Shown piece by piece: positions 1 through 13,169 of a DNA stretch of 64,000 nt. The number at the start of each line of letters is the position of its first letter. Position 1 is the stretch's first letter. The translations under genes and the position numbers were made by a program. The DNA lies in contig NC_088307.1 in assembly GCF_032854445.1 (NCBI RefSeq), forward strand, positions 28,124,547 to 28,188,546. The letters are read 5' to 3'. Below the pieces are notes generated by a model that worked only from the letters and a program-made list of their open reading frames with translations, had not been told where the DNA came from and made no database searches. Origin of the DNA: Liolophura sinensis (Eukaryota; Mollusca; Polyplacophora; Chitonida; Chitonidae).

Positions 1-983
1 GAAATCAATGTTAGATTCATTAACATAGTGTACATACAGGACCATGGGGATAGAGGACCATGATTGCCTGTACACAGGACAGAAATCAATATCAGCTTCA
101 CTGGCATAGTGTACAGACACAACCAAGGGGATAGAGGACCACAACTGCCTGTACACAGGACAGAAATCAATGTCAGCTTCACTGGCATAGTGGACAGACA
201 CGACCACAGGGATACGGGGCCATGTTTGCCTGTACACAGGACAGAAATCAATGTCAGCTTCACTAGCATAGTGTACAGACACGACCTCGGGGATAAGGGG
301 CCATGTTTGCATGTACACAGGACAGAAATCAATTTCAGATTCTCTAACATAGTGTACAGACAGGACCATGGGGATAGAAGACCATAGCTGCCTATACACA
401 GGACAGAAATCAATTTCAGATTTACTAACATAGTGTACAGACAGAACCACAGGGGTACAGGGCCATGTTAACATGTACACAGGACAGAAATCAATTTCAA
501 ATTTACTAACATAGTGTACATACAGGACCATGGGGATAGAGGACCATGATTGCCTGTATACAGGACAGAAATCAATATCAGCTTCACTGGCATAGTGGAC
601 AGACACGACCACGGGAATAAGGGGCCATGTTTGCATGTACACAGGACAGAAATCAATTTCAGATTTACTAACATAGTGTACAGACACGACCATGGAGATA
701 GAGGACCATGACTGCCTGTACACAGGACAGAAATCAATATCAGCTTCACGGGCATAGTGTACATACAGGACCACGGGGATAGAGGACCATGATTGCCTGT
801 ACACAGGACAGAAATCAATATCAGCTTCACTGGCATAGTGTACAGACAGGGCCATGGGGATAGAAGACCATAGCTGCCTGTACACAGGACAGAAATCAAT
901 TTCAGATTCTCTAACATAGTGTACAGACAGGACCATGGGGATAGAAGACCATAGCTGCCTATACACAGGACAGAAATCAATTA
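1..983. repeat. 81-bp minisatellite, about 12 units, cut by window edge
   Basis: Units share the words ACAGGACAGAAATCAAT and CATAGTGTACAGACA and recur every 81 bp (for example at 74 and 155). The array begins before the window and stops at about 983. Because 81 is a multiple of three, frames stay open on both strands; I read these as by-products of the repeat, not genes. Confidence 0.9.
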
Positions 984-2999
984 AAATGATTTATATTCAC
1001 TACAATACAAAGTCTTATACATGTGCTTTGTTTGCCGACAACTGTTTTGGTCCACCAATTAATATAAAGACTAGTGTAATACAAAGCATATACTCAGACA
1101 AAAAAGTTTCTTCAATAACAAACAAAATTTGGTTGAAATGACATAAAATTTATTCAAAATAATGAAATGTCACATGTGAGACTTCTCAGTTTATTGTTGT
1201 GATGCTTTTGCCTTACATGAGTGTTGAAATCAGTCTGAGAGCTTGATCACTGCAACACCAAGCACACTAGACTTAAATATGTCGTCTTCCACTGTGCATT
1301 TCCTCTTTGAAGGAAGACTAACATATGATAAATACAGATTTCATCAACTGGGACATGTAGTGAAGTACATTCACAAGTACAATTCCTTCCCATGTTCTTA
1401 AACACTTCCTGCGGGAATACAATTATGTACATGTATGATGTTTAAACAAGTGTGCATTATACAAGTGTGCAGTACTTCCTCAGCTCCACTGTCATTTTCA
1501 ATTGCAACCACAAACACCTGGGTATATTCACATGGCAAATGTGAATAAGTTCAGGATATAAAACATGTACCATTCATGCTAAATAATGTACATGAATTTT
1601 GTCTAGATTTTGTCACAATACCTGTATACATCTGTTATATTCACCTTTTACCCATGGCTTTAACGCTATAATAGAACATTGCTTAGATGATGTCTGGCAG
1701 CTATGTTATCCTGCTGCTTTATTCTCCTGTATCGTATGCTGATTCCACACCTTGTCTGTACTTTGTGGCTTTGTCTCCAGATGTGTATACATACATACAT
1801 GTACATGTACCTGTAATGTTCACCATGAAATGTGTTTCTCAAGATGGCAAAAGTGCCAAAATATTGAGTCAAAATGGGACTTTCATTTCTCGGAGTTGTG
1901 TTAAATTAATGAGTGGAACAAAAGGTTTCGGTAGTGTACATGTATGTACATGTACAAATATACATTTAGATGTAGAACTTTATTAATTGGTGTCAGCATC
2001 ACCACATCCCCAGTCCTGACCTTTCTCCTTGTAAACGTGTTTACTTGTATATATTTATGTTATCCTGCATCACTAAAACATAATGGCAACGTCGATTAAT
2101 TTTCGTTTCACTCACCAATTCCTACTCTTATTTAACTGCTGAGAGACAGAAAACAGAACCTTTGTCTGCAACAACAGGAACACCTTACCCCACTGAGCCA
2201 TTATGAACAAAGCAGGGGCCAAAACTGCTACGACTTAGCAAATAGTGCAAAAGTGGCCAAAATTTAGAAGCCACAGGCTGCTCATTTCGAAATGGAACAC
2301 AGGAAATTTCGGGTGATTTCAGTTAAAAAACACTGAATTTTCTTTTGTTTTTCTATTTACAATGTAAATGTACATGTGCTTTAGAACTTACATGTATACC
2401 CACTGCAACACAGTACATTCACAGTACATTTTATCAGGTCCTGTATCACATTACAGCAAGCCATCCTCCTCTTGGCTTGTGAAATATACCATTACAAACA
2501 TAGACATATATATGTCCATTCAAGACCTTTTTGTAAGCCCTAAAGCAGAAGTAACGATCTACCAATCCATGGCCTTGATAGTGATTCATATAAAGAGGTC
2601 AATTATTAGAACTGTAACAACATGCTAACAAGTCACAAAAAACGTTCGTCATAATGACACTCATTTTACACATGTAATTATATTTTCTAATTTAAATGCT
2701 ACTTTAAGCATCTATATTCATCCAGGAAGGAGACACCTACACTACCACTTTTCATTACCTAGTATCTTTTTTTTTTATATACTGTGTAATAATTATCAAA
2801 TACATGGGAGTTTCCACAAATAATACTGTGACATTTAAATCCAAGGACATACATGTACATGTATACAACCACATGTTCATGCAGTGCTGTGCAATTAGTA
2901 GCTTCCACCAGGTAACCGGCTGACCTCGTGTGCATGTGGCATTTGATGTGGACACATTTTTTTCAGTCTGTGAGCTGATGAAGAACACATACGTGTACC
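984..2999. other. Non-coding, no supported gene
   Basis: AT-rich sequence with scattered TACATGTA words and short simple repeats. Open frames are short and show no recognisable protein or splice context. It probably lies within the first intron of the ABL-type gene, whose first coding exon is at 16119-16221. Confidence 0.5.
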
Positions 3000-3180
3000 C
3001 TAACTCCACAACCTCTTCTCATATGAAACAGCAACTTTCAGTGCAATTTATGCGCATTTGTATTAAATTTTGGAGACAAGTCAACATTCGTTGAGTTTGC
3101 AAATTTCAGGGCTTCACAAAAAGTATAATTTAATCAGTCAACACAGAGTAATGCCTTCAGAACGCTAGAATAAACACCTA
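3000..3180. repeat. Dispersed repeat, family C (copy 1)
   Basis: This stretch, containing the word CAGGGCTTCACA, resembles sequence at about 26930-27180 and 48690-48860. The shared parts include a decapitated 'tttgtgaagccctga / tcagggcttcaca' block followed by AT-rich sequence. Element class and true ends are unknown. Confidence 0.4.
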
Positions 3181-4185
3181 GCAAACATGTGAAGAGAATT
3201 ACATACACTTAGTTAATCGTTTACCTATACTAAAAGTCCCAATGACAAATTCAGGGACTTTGAACATTCTGGTTGCACTTGCCTTGTGGTCTCGTAGATC
3301 AGAAAGGTCTCAAAGTCAACAGACAAAAAGCATAAAGGAAAGCCAAAGGAGGAAACTACATGTATGCAAACGAGCCAATGGCCATGACAAGTCATTTCAT
3401 CATCTATGCTCCATATATGAGCATGTCTGTCTGTTTATATTCCCCCATGTAGAGGACATGCTGGTATTTTTGTCATGTTTCAGACATCAAAGAACAGGAA
3501 AACTGTAGGATTCCTCTCTATCATACACCTCTATTTGAGATCCTGGCAAATACTATCTTTTACACTTTCTTGGGAATGCAACCATGCAATCAAGCACAAA
3601 AAACAGGACCACTGTGGGAGACCTCTATATATCCGCTCTACACCAATAAAATCCTTACATTTCTATTTGAAATCATTGAAAATATTATTATCATTTTTTT
3701 TCTTGGGAATGTAACCAATAAAGGATGATCTTTTTCAGGAGTCCTGGAATTCAACCCATGGCGCTTTGTGCATGTGTTATACAGTAGATGTAACAGCAAT
3801 GTGGCTAGACTACAAAGGTCATTTTGACATGCTAGACACGAGACGTGGAAAATCAATGCTCAGTTATTAGGCCAACTTCTCATCCAATCAATGACTGTAT
3901 TCAGTTTAAACATGACAATTAGCTGAAAAATCCTCCCATCTCCATTTGCGCAGCTTTATGAAACTTGCGACTTTATTGACACAAACAAATCATTTATACT
4001 CTCATTTTCAATAGTAACTGTACGCATAAATTCCACTGCTTTAGTGGTTGAAAAGGTTGAATATTTACACATACATGTACATGTGTTGTATATGAAGGGG
4101 GTCAGGTTTAATGGTGGATATTGTCAAACTAGCACTGTAAAATTGTCCAGCAGATTCTTCATCTGTGTTTTCGTCAGCGACCCAT
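3181..4185. other. Non-coding, no supported gene
   Basis: Only short unsupported open frames are present. I see no splice-bounded coding segment or structured repeat here. Confidence 0.45.
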
Positions 4186-4187
4186 GG

Positions 4188-4312
4188 ATGGTCATGGGTT
4201 TCCAACGGGCTTGGCCCGGTTTTCTCCCACCATAATGCTGGCCACCGTCTTACAAGTGAAATATTCTTGAGTACAGCGTAAAACATCAATCAAATAAAAA
4301 AATAAAATCATC
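4188..4312 (+). mobile_element. SINE family A, 3' fragment
   Basis: It shares the blocks TTTCTCCCACCATAATGCTGG and GTGAAATATTCTTGAGTA with the full copy at 8802-9072 and ends in an AATAAA-rich tail. The tRNA-like head is missing. Confidence 0.75.
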
Positions 4313-6520
4313 CATGTTTTCTTATAATTATACAAGTCCATGGGCATGCACATCGCTTTACTCTCCTTGTTTTTTATCATAATCACGGAATCCAATTCCC
4401 AAAATATTTCTGCAAATCAATTATGGGAATGTATATGAACTGATGTAAAAGAGACATTTGAACAAATGGTCTTATTTATAAAGTGATGATCAGTAAGACC
4501 TGTACCAGTGGGAAGAATTAAATATTTTTCTCTGACAAAGCATACATTTCATTACTTTTTTTTTTTTTGCCCTGTGAAAGCGGATTACTTAAGGATCAAT
4601 TTGAATAGAGGATTTTCAAATCTGATTTCCATGAATTCTCATGAGACAAAGTTACGGAAATCTGCCTGGATTCTGGCAAAATTGGTTGTAAAATGAGCCA
4701 GGGCACATCCATGTACAAAGCAGTCCGTGATATCTTCCTTGAATACATGTACGAGTGGCTCAGTTCCATATTAATTATTATCATTAACAACTGAACACGG
4801 GCTTGAATGTATAAAAACAGAAAAGAGGTCACCTCTTCAACGTGGGTACACACATGTAATTACCTTTTTACGTATAGTAATAAAACCTTGCCATAAAACA
4901 ACTCGCCCCCTTACCTTTTTTTATTTCACACAAGCTATGATTTCGAAAATAAACAATAATTATCTGACCTTACATATTGGGTAGGGTTAGGGTTTTTTTT
5001 CTTTTTCTTGCTCAAAGATATGTTTTTTTTTTTTTTTTTTTTGTGTTTATACATGTACTGTACATGAATACAAGTACATACATAAAAGGAAAACAATGCA
5101 CGGTTATCTTTCCTACGCTTATTTTCTTCTACAACCTAAAATGATGTGTACACCAGTTAATTATAAACACCATGACCACATCCAAACCAGTTCAGCATAA
5201 AACACTATTATCTGGAAACCTGATAAGCAGTGAATTGCTGTGCACTCAGTGACCTTTGGAGTACATCAACACAAACTGTAGAGAGATACACACAGTATTT
5301 ACAGTCTACATGTAAATGTTCACTCATTCTCAATTTTTCTGTTACCCATACTACATGTATTTTATGTTTTTTGATTTGACAAAACATACATATTGATTAC
5401 TTGTACGACTGTGTAGCAGAATCCTTCAGAATCATCCAGCATGACGTTATTACACGCCTGTTGGGGGACAGGTCCACCGACTGTGCTATAAGTGGTCATA
5501 TCTAGAAAAAACCAATAAAGGCTCTGATCCCAGACTTTGATGGTGACATTGTGACTGTGCATAAAGAAATTTCACAAATACATCTCAAAATGATGCTTTC
5601 TAAGAGCTTTTAAGTCTGTGCATGAAATAAATTTGTATGAAAACAACTTTTTATTGGTATATTTTTGTTTAATTTACTTGTTATTTTTAAAACAGCTTGT
5701 TTAGTTTGGGCATTGAGCAGTTTGAGAGCCCAAATGTTTTCCAGTACTGAAGTGACTCTAGACATGGCCCTGGTTGTCTGTAAGTAACAGTAGCCCAATA
5801 CCAGTAGGCAAAATGGTATATACAAATGGTCCAAAAATTCCAAAGAATGGAAAAGGGTGAGGAATGAACTCATCAGGGCCAGGGCTGATGGCAACTACAA
5901 GAAATAATCATGAACTGTTGCGACATTTACAACTGTGTACAAGTATTAAACATAATTACTTCACAACAGAAGAATGATGTCTCAACAGAGTATTACATTA
6001 CTGACAGAATTTTTACACCCAAGTGAATTAGCCTTTCGCCAATGTGAGAGTCACTTAACGATTTGTTTACAACAGCCGATTACACAGAGGAGGAAACACC
6101 AGTACAGGCCTACATATACTACAATCATGCAATGTTAGACTCTCTGAGGTACACATATACATGCATAATCCTTGAGATAATTATACAAGTGTTCTACAAA
6201 CAATACATCTACTAACACACAATACACCCGAGATGTACACGAGCTGTAAACAATGAACCATAGTCTGCCCTGTATAATCCACACTATAATTGATTCAGCC
6301 CGAAGAGTTCCAGACTGAAAGGGGAGACAAATGCAGTCCCAACAGCAGCAATACATGCTCTGTTGTTTGACTACCAGCCCCCATGTAGATATGCACAATG
6401 TCATGGGTCTGTGATGCTGGATATTGAGACAAGACTAGCAGGTATTTACTCTGACCATTTCAACCAACACTAAATGATACTGTACTCATACACAAGTTCT
6501 CCCTGATTCAGACAAATCTT
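4313..6520. other. Non-coding, no supported gene
   Basis: T-rich tracts lie at about 4555-4568 and 5020-5042. The 94-residue open frame on the minus strand at 5610-5894 looks hydrophobic but has no family match that I recognise, so it is not called. Confidence 0.45.
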
Positions 6521-6660
6521 TTGATTTTAGAAAGGAGTTTTTATGTTGTTTTAAGACAGGATTACATCCTATTGGAAAAATGTAAGTTTCAACAAACACG
6601 AGGAATATTTTATGACATTTATTCGCCTCTTAAGATGCACTTTTGCAGGGAAAATACACA
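6521..6660 (+). mobile_element. MITE-like element, degenerate fragment
   Basis: It shares the order 'AGGATTACATCCTATTGG ... TTTCA(A/G)CAAAC ... TATT ... TTAARATGCACTTTTG' with the element at 8069-8281. The terminal repeats are lost or unrecognisable. Confidence 0.5.
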
Positions 6661-6864
6661 TATATTTGTATATGTGTATTCAATTCAGCCACCCAGAGTA
6701 CATGTACATGAATCTCTGATGTTCTTCACTATTTAGATTCTAAATTTATGAAAACACTGAAGAGATGGTTTATCCCAGCCCCTTACAGGTATACATGTGC
6801 ATGTACTGTATTAGACATTGTATCAGTATGCGTACAAAGGACAACTATATGTTTATTTTCTTAT

Positions 6865-6985
6865 TTTACTGGGTTTTTACACCGAATATTTCACTTATAC
6901 AACAATGCATTGCCAGCATTCTGGTGGAAGTAAAGAGGGCAAAGCCCGGGAGGAAACTCGTGACCATCCACAGCTCAAACCTCAG
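6865..6985 (-). mobile_element. SINE family A, degenerate copy
   Basis: It reads 'GGGTTTTTACACCGAATATT', then CACTTATACAAC, then GCCAGCATTCTGGTGG, then a remnant of the GGGAGGAAACTCGTGACCATC block. The order matches the minus-strand family A copy at 8802-9072. Confidence 0.6.
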
Positions 6986-7259
6986 TGAAAAACAGAAGAG
7001 GACATCAGTGATACACAGGGTCACCCTTATCAATGAGCCAGCTGACTTTAACAAGCCTGGGAATAAGCAGAAGGTCAAGGACAATGTGCTACACCAATAT
7101 GTATTTTGTGGAGCACAAAATTCTATTTGTTATAGGGCAAAACTACAATAAAAGTAACACTGTCACTTTCTTCATAATGTGAATACCTGTGCCTGGAAAA
7201 TTTGCCATTTTGTCCTTTGCCAACCTTTAAAATCCCTTCAAGCTTGACTGTACATGTAC

Positions 7260-7260
<1 letters not shown>

Positions 7261-7309
<49 letters not shown>
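7261..7309. repeat. (TA)n microsatellite
   Basis: About 24 uninterrupted TA dinucleotides, preceded by a TACATGTACGTG word. Confidence 0.95.
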
Positions 7310-7323
7310 AAGTTAGCAGATGT

Positions 7324-7442
7324 ATTTTGCATGTAGGTTTCCCCCGGGCACTGCCCCATTTCCTCCCACCATAATGCTGGCCGCTTTCATTTAGGTGAAA
7401 TATTCTTGAGCACGGCATAAAACACCAATCAAATAAATAAAT
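7324..7442 (+). mobile_element. SINE family A, 5'-truncated, with target-site duplication
   Basis: It contains TTTCCTCCCACCATAATGCT, GTGAAATATTCTTGAG and an AAATAAATAAA tail. The word TATTTTGCATGTA lies on both sides (about 7323-7335 and 7442-7454), which looks like a 13-bp target-site duplication. Confidence 0.75.
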
Positions 7443-7570
7443 ATTTTGCATGTACAAGTAGTTATTTGACAAGGAGCACAATTCACACTCTAACATGTAC
7501 ACGTGAACAACAAATGTTAACAATGAAATGCAGAAAGTGGCATCAGGAATAGCCAGGAGGGAGGAGCAAG

Positions 7571-7842
7571 AAAGGTTGACTAAGATAAAGAAAGGTTGAC
7601 TAAGATAAAGAAAGGTTGACTAAGATGAAGAAAGGCTGACTAAGATAAAGAAAAGTTGACTAAGATAAAGAAAGGTTGACTAAGATAAAGAAAGGCTGAC
7701 TAAGATGAAGAAAGGTTGACTCATATAAAAAAAGACTGACTAAGATGAAGAAAGGTTGACTCACATCAAAAAAGACTGACTAAGATCAAGAAAGGCTGAC
7801 TCAGATCGACTCGGATCAAGAAAGGCTGACTCATATCAAGTG
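7571..7842. repeat. 20-bp minisatellite, about 13-14 units
   Basis: The unit is close to AAAGGTTGACTAAGATAAAG. The left half is nearly uniform and the right half decays through GACTCATATAAA and GACTCAGATC variants. Confidence 0.9.
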
Positions 7843-8068
7843 ACAGTGACTTTGACAATCATTTCTGAACGATCCCAGTCTGTTTTGTAATGCTACCATC
7901 AGTCCATGTGTATTTAGTGTACGCTGTTGTCAGATTCAGGGCAGTGACCATGATCTGTTGTATATCTGTATTCATCCACAGTATTAGGACTTGCCTGTCA
8001 GGTCATTAAAGCAATTATTAAAATTATACAAAACATATGCATAGAAAGTTCACCGGAATACATCAGGG

Positions 8069-8281
8069 TAAATGACCCAAAATTTCAACCATAGTGAGAG
8101 TGCGCATCGTGCCCAAGTTTGAGAGATCATTTGATCTTAGGAACGTGTTTTGATATTTGTTGGAAGGTAGGATCACATCCTATTGGCCAAACTGTACATT
8201 TCAGCAAACAAGTAATATTCGATGATATTTATTTCCCTCTTAAAATGCACTTTTGGAGGAGACATTTTGTATTATTTACCA
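8069..8281. mobile_element. MITE-like element
   Basis: The outer ends are imperfect inverted repeats: GGGTAAATGACCCAAAATTT on the left, and on the right GACATTTTGTATTATTTACC. The interior matches the elements at 6521, 14740, 24982 and 32450. No coding capacity is seen. Confidence 0.55.
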
Positions 8282-8801
8282 CATGTTAGAAGCCTGACTA
8301 GGCTGTTAAGAATTAGCAAAAGGAAATTTGGATTGCTAATACAGACGGGTCCACATATACATGTGTGCTGACATGCATGCATACGAAGACCTTCATCCCA
8401 ATACATACATGTACATGTATAATAAATCAATCTGACATCTCTTACAATATAGTAGTGTAGTGTAGATGTGTGTAGATCTCGTATACTGTTTAAGCAGCCT
8501 TGGACAAGCCTTTCACTGTGCCTATGTATGTATTAATTCATACACAGTATACCACTGCCCATGTACTGAACTGGACCAATATTAAAATGCTACAGATACA
8601 ATGTATGAAATAACAGGTATTCCACAGTTTAAATTTTAAAGGAAATCATTGTAAACATGCACAAAGAACTTGCTTTTCTGTTCCAACATCAAGCATACCT
8701 CAGAGTCTACATGTAATTCTCACAATATCACACATGTGTACTGTGCAGCCTGCCTGTGTGCTGCACATTCAGCATCTATGATTTAACCTCTGGGAACAGA
8801 A

Positions 8802-9072
8802 TTTATTTATTTATTTATTTGATTGGTGTTTTACGCCGTACTCAAGAATATTTCACTTATATGACGGCGGACAGCATTATGGTGGGAGGAAACAGGGCAG
8901 AGACCAGAGGAAACCCACCACCATCTGCAGGTTGCTGGCAGACCTTCCAACGTACGGCCAGAGAGGAAACCAGCATGAGCTGGACTTGAACTCATAGCGA
9001 CCGCATTGGTGAGAGACTCCTGGGTCATTACGCTGCGCTAGCGCGCTAACAAACTGAGACACGGAGGCCCCC
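8802..9072 (-). mobile_element. SINE family A, full-length copy
   Basis: Reading on the minus strand, a tRNA-like head starts at 9072 with GGCCTCCGTGTCTCAG, has an A-box-like TAGCGCAGCG and a B-box-like GTTCAAGTCC. A body with ACCATAATGCTGTCC and AGTGAAATATTCTTGAGTAC follows, then an AATAAATAAATA tail at 8802. A 12-bp target-site duplication, CTGGGAACAGAA, flanks it at 8790-8801 and 9073-9084. These are standard marks of a Pol III SINE moved by target-primed reverse transcription. Possible membership of a named mollusc SINE family was not checked. Confidence 0.9.
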
Positions 9073-9258
9073 CTGGGAACAGAAAGGTTGCTAACTAATA
9101 AAACATGTTTAATTTTAATGCAATACAGGAGTTTAGAAACTTGCCATTATAAGCCCATGGTAATGTCCCTGATGATGGTCATGGGTTGTGAAGTGACACT
9201 GTCGTGACACAAAGCGATGTCACCAAGATGCTGCGGTGTTCTATCTCAAACTCATGTA

Positions 9259-11258
9259 TCTTACATGTATGTGTACCTGAACCTAGGAGTCCAGGTACAT
9301 GTACATGTATTCGTTCATCTCACTATCAAATTGGACGTATTGTAGAGAGGATCTTACATGTATGTGTACCTGAACCTAGGAGTCCAGGTACATGTACATG
9401 TATTCGTTCATCTCACTATCAAATTGGACGTATTGTAGAGAGGATCTTACATGTACATGTATGTGTACCTGAACCTAGAAGTCCAGGTACATGTACGTGT
9501 ATTCGTTCATCTCACTATCAAATTGGACGTATTGTAGAGAGAATCTTACATGTATGTGTACCTGAACCTAGCAGTCCATGTACATGTACCTGTATTCATT
9601 CATCTCACTATCAAATTGGACGTATTGTAGAGAGGATCTTACATGTATGTGTACCTGAACCTAGAAGTCCACGTACATGTACGTGTATTCGTTCATCTCA
9701 CTATCAAATTGGACGTATTGTAGAGAGGATCTTACATGTATGTGTACCTGAACCTAGCAGTCCATGTACATGTACCTGTATTCGTTCATCTCACTATCAA
9801 ATTGGACATATTGTAGAGAGGATCTTACATGTATGTGTACCTGAACCTAGAAGTCCACGTACATGTACGTGTATTCGTTCATCTCACTATCAAATTGGAC
9901 GTATTGTAGAGAGGATCTTACACGTATGTGTACCTGAACCTAGCAGTCCACGTACATGTACGTGTATTCGTTCATCTCGCTATCAAATTGGACATATTGT
10001 ATAGAGAATCTTACATGTATGTGTACCTGAACCTAGGAGTCCATGTACATGTACCTGTATTCGTTCATCTCACTATCAAATTGGACGTATTGTACAGAGG
10101 ATCTTACATGTATGTGTACCTGAACCTAGAAGTCCAGGTACATGTACGTGTATTCGTTCATCTCACTATCAAATTGGACGTATTGTAGAGAGGGTCTTAC
10201 ATGTATGTGTACCTGAACCTAGCAGTCCATGTACATGTACCTGTATTCGTTCATCTCACTATCAAATTGGACGTATTGTAGAGAGGATCTTACATGTGTG
10301 TCCTGAACCTAGGAGTCCATGTACATGTACCTGTATTCGTTCATCTCACTATCAAATTGGACGTATTGTAGAGAGGATCTTACATGTATGTGTACCTGAA
10401 CCTAGGAGTCCATGTACATGTACGTGTATTCGTTCATCTCACTATCAAATTGGACGTATTGTAGAGAGGATCTTACATGTATGTGTACCTGAACCCAGGA
10501 GTCCACGTACATGTACATGTATTCGTTCATCTCACTATCAAATTGGACGTATTGTAGAGAGGATCTTACATGTATGTGTACCTGAACCTAGGAGTCCATG
10601 TATATGTACGTGTATTCGTTCATCTCACTATCAAATTGGACGTATTGTAGAGAGGATCTTACATGTATGTGTACCTGAACCTAGGAGTCCACGTGCATGT
10701 ACGTGTATTCGTTCATTTCACTATCAAATTGGACGTATTGTAGAGAGGATCTTACATGTATGTGTACCTGAACCTAGCAGTCCACGTGCATGTACCTGTA
10801 TTCATTCAGCTCACTATCAAATTGGACGTATTGTAGAGAGGATCTTACATGTATGTGTACCTGAACCTAGGAGTTCATGTACATGTACGTGTATTCGTTC
10901 ATCTCACTATCAAATTGGACGTATTGTAGAGAGGATCTTACATGTATGTGTACCTGAACCTAGGAGTCCATGTACATGTACGTGTATTCGTTCAGCTCAC
11001 TATCAAATTGGACATATTGTAGAGAGGATCTTACATGTATGTGTACCTGAACCTAGAAGTCCAGGTACATGTACGTGTATTCGTTCATCTCACTATCAAA
11101 TTGGACGTATTGTAGAGAGGATCTTACATGTATGTGTACCTGAACCTAGGAGTCCATGTACATGTACGTGTATTCGTTCAGCTCACTATCAAATTGGACG
11201 TATTGTAGAGAGGATCTTACATGTATGTGTACCTGAGCCTAGAAGTCCATGTACATGT
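9259..11258 (+). repeat. 93-bp minisatellite, about 21 units, open in one frame
   Basis: Units of 93 bp contain CTTACATGTATGTGTACCTG, a GTACATGTAC palindrome, and ATCAAATTGGACGTATTGTA. As 93 = 3 x 31, one plus frame stays open from 9204 to 11321 except for a single TAG near 10001 (a GTAGAG to GTATAG change). It would encode a 31-residue Cys-rich repeat including VCVPEP and TCTCIRSSHYQIG. There is no splice or family evidence for a gene, so I call only the repeat. Confidence 0.95.
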
Positions 11259-11469
11259 AAATGCTGTTGTAAACATGACGATTCTGGGAGTATGACAGCA
11301 TACAAACAAGTACAATCCTGATATTCGTACACACCCCTGTACATGTTTATTTAAGTGCATGTACATGATTTAAAAGTACATTTTCAACAAGCATAAAATA
11401 ATTCACTGGCCCCCAAAATAAAGTATCTCCTACAAAGATGAGATCAGGACAAAACCATTCCCATACATC

Positions 11470-12241
11470 AAAACACCAGCACTCGCTGGGCCAGGCATTC
11501 AGATCAAGTGTCTCCAGCACTGGCCGGGCCAGGTATTCAGATCAGGCGTCTCCAGCACTGGCTGGGCCAGTCATCGGGATCAGGTGTCTCCAGCACTGGC
11601 TGGGCCAGGCATTCAGATCAGGTGTCTCCAGCACTGGCTGGGCCAGGCATTCAGATCAAGTGTCTCCAGCACTGGCTGGGCCAGGCATTCAGATCAGGTG
11701 TCTCCAGCACTGGCTGGGCCAGGCATTCAGATCAGGTGTCTTCAGCACTGGCTGGGCCAGGCATTCAGATCAAGTGTCTCCAGGACTGGCTGGGCCAGGC
11801 ATTCAGATCAGGTGTCTTCAGTACTGGCTGGGCCAGGCATTCAGATCAAGTGTCTCCAGCACTGGCTGGGCCAGGCATTCAGATCAAGTGTCTCCAGCAC
11901 TAGCTGGGCCAGGCATTCAGATCAGGTGTCTTCAGCACTGGCTGGGCCAGGCATTCAGATCAAGTGTCTCCAGCACTGGCTGGGCCAGGCATTCAGATCA
12001 AGTGTCTCCAGCACTGGCTGGGCCAGGCATTCAGATCAGGTGTCTTCAGCACTGACTGGGCCAGGCATTCAGATCAAGTGTCTCCAGGACTGGCTGGGCC
12101 AGGCATTCAGATCAGGTGTCTTCAGTACTGGCTTGGCCAGGCATTCAGATCAAGTGTCTCCAGCACTGGCTGGGCCAGGCATTCAGATCAAGTGTCTCCA
12201 GCACTAGCTGGGCCAGGCATTCAGATCAGGTGTCTTCAGTA
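11470..12241. repeat. 38-bp minisatellite, about 20 units
   Basis: The unit contains GTGTCTCCAGCACTGGCTGG and GCCAGGCATTCAGATCA. The period of 38 is not a multiple of three and the unit lacks stops, so all three plus frames are open for 90-207 residues. These open frames follow from the arithmetic of the repeat and do not indicate a gene. Confidence 0.95.
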
Positions 12242-13169
12242 ATATAAACCACCAAATTTGTTGATGTAACAAAATCAACTGCTCAGCCAGAGTGTTACAT
12301 CAGCTGATATAACATATGCAGTGTTATATGTTTATCCGCTCTGCTAGCCGGTAAAAATGCTGAGGTAGGCAAAGTGCTTTCAGCATCCACTATACTACAT
12401 ACATGTTCATGTAAGACAATACAGTCTACATGCAAATTTAAGGAAAATTATTAAAACAACATGGCCTCGGCGGGATTTGTGGAAGGGCTATTATAAAGGC
12501 ATACTTGTACACGTGGACTGTGTAAATGGTCACACGATCATGTAAGTGCACGTGTACATGTAACCGCATCGGCAGGGTACTCTCTGTCTATCTGTCTAGC
12601 AGAATGTGTCGTCCAATACTGCTGATCTGAACACAAGATCTGGATCCACTTCCACAAAATTTTGACCTCCACCACATTCATCACTACACACATGTTAATG
12701 TAAATTAACATCTTCAAGATCAGCTGATTTTTATGTTTTCTTAATTCACTGAATGTTGTAAAGTTTGAAACCAATTTTTTACCAACACAATGCTAAAGGT
12801 ACACATATTAACAAACTACCATGCTGTTGCAAAGAGGCTGATGTAGATTTCTGTGACCTCTGACCAGTGTGAACGATGCCTTCACCACTTACTGGAGGTA
12901 AGCAAGTCTGAACTGAAACTGATTTTTGCATGCTACATGTGATCATAAATGATAAACATATATATGTGTACATCTGATTTGGTTGCTGACAACCTGTGAC
13001 ATGATTTTATCACATACATTTTGTCTATACAAGGCTTGTCTACACTATAGGTAGTTAACATTAAAATGAAAACTTTGCCTATGTATTACATCTATATATT
13101 TACTTATTATCTTATAGATGCTGATGCCATGCTCATGAATTGTTCACTTACATGATGGCAGTCAGACCT
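12242..13169. other. Non-coding, no supported gene
   Basis: One isolated 'GACTGTGTAAATGGTCACA' unit near 12518 matches the minisatellite at 13300-14110. Nothing else is recognised. Confidence 0.45.

Noticed and set aside
468-980. 170-residue minus-strand open frame
   Set aside because: It is a translation of the 81-bp minisatellite; period divisible by three explains its length.
5610-5894. A 94-residue minus-strand frame with hydrophobic stretches, considered as an ABL or membrane-protein exon
   Set aside because: It has no ABL motif, no recognised family and no convincing splice boundaries.
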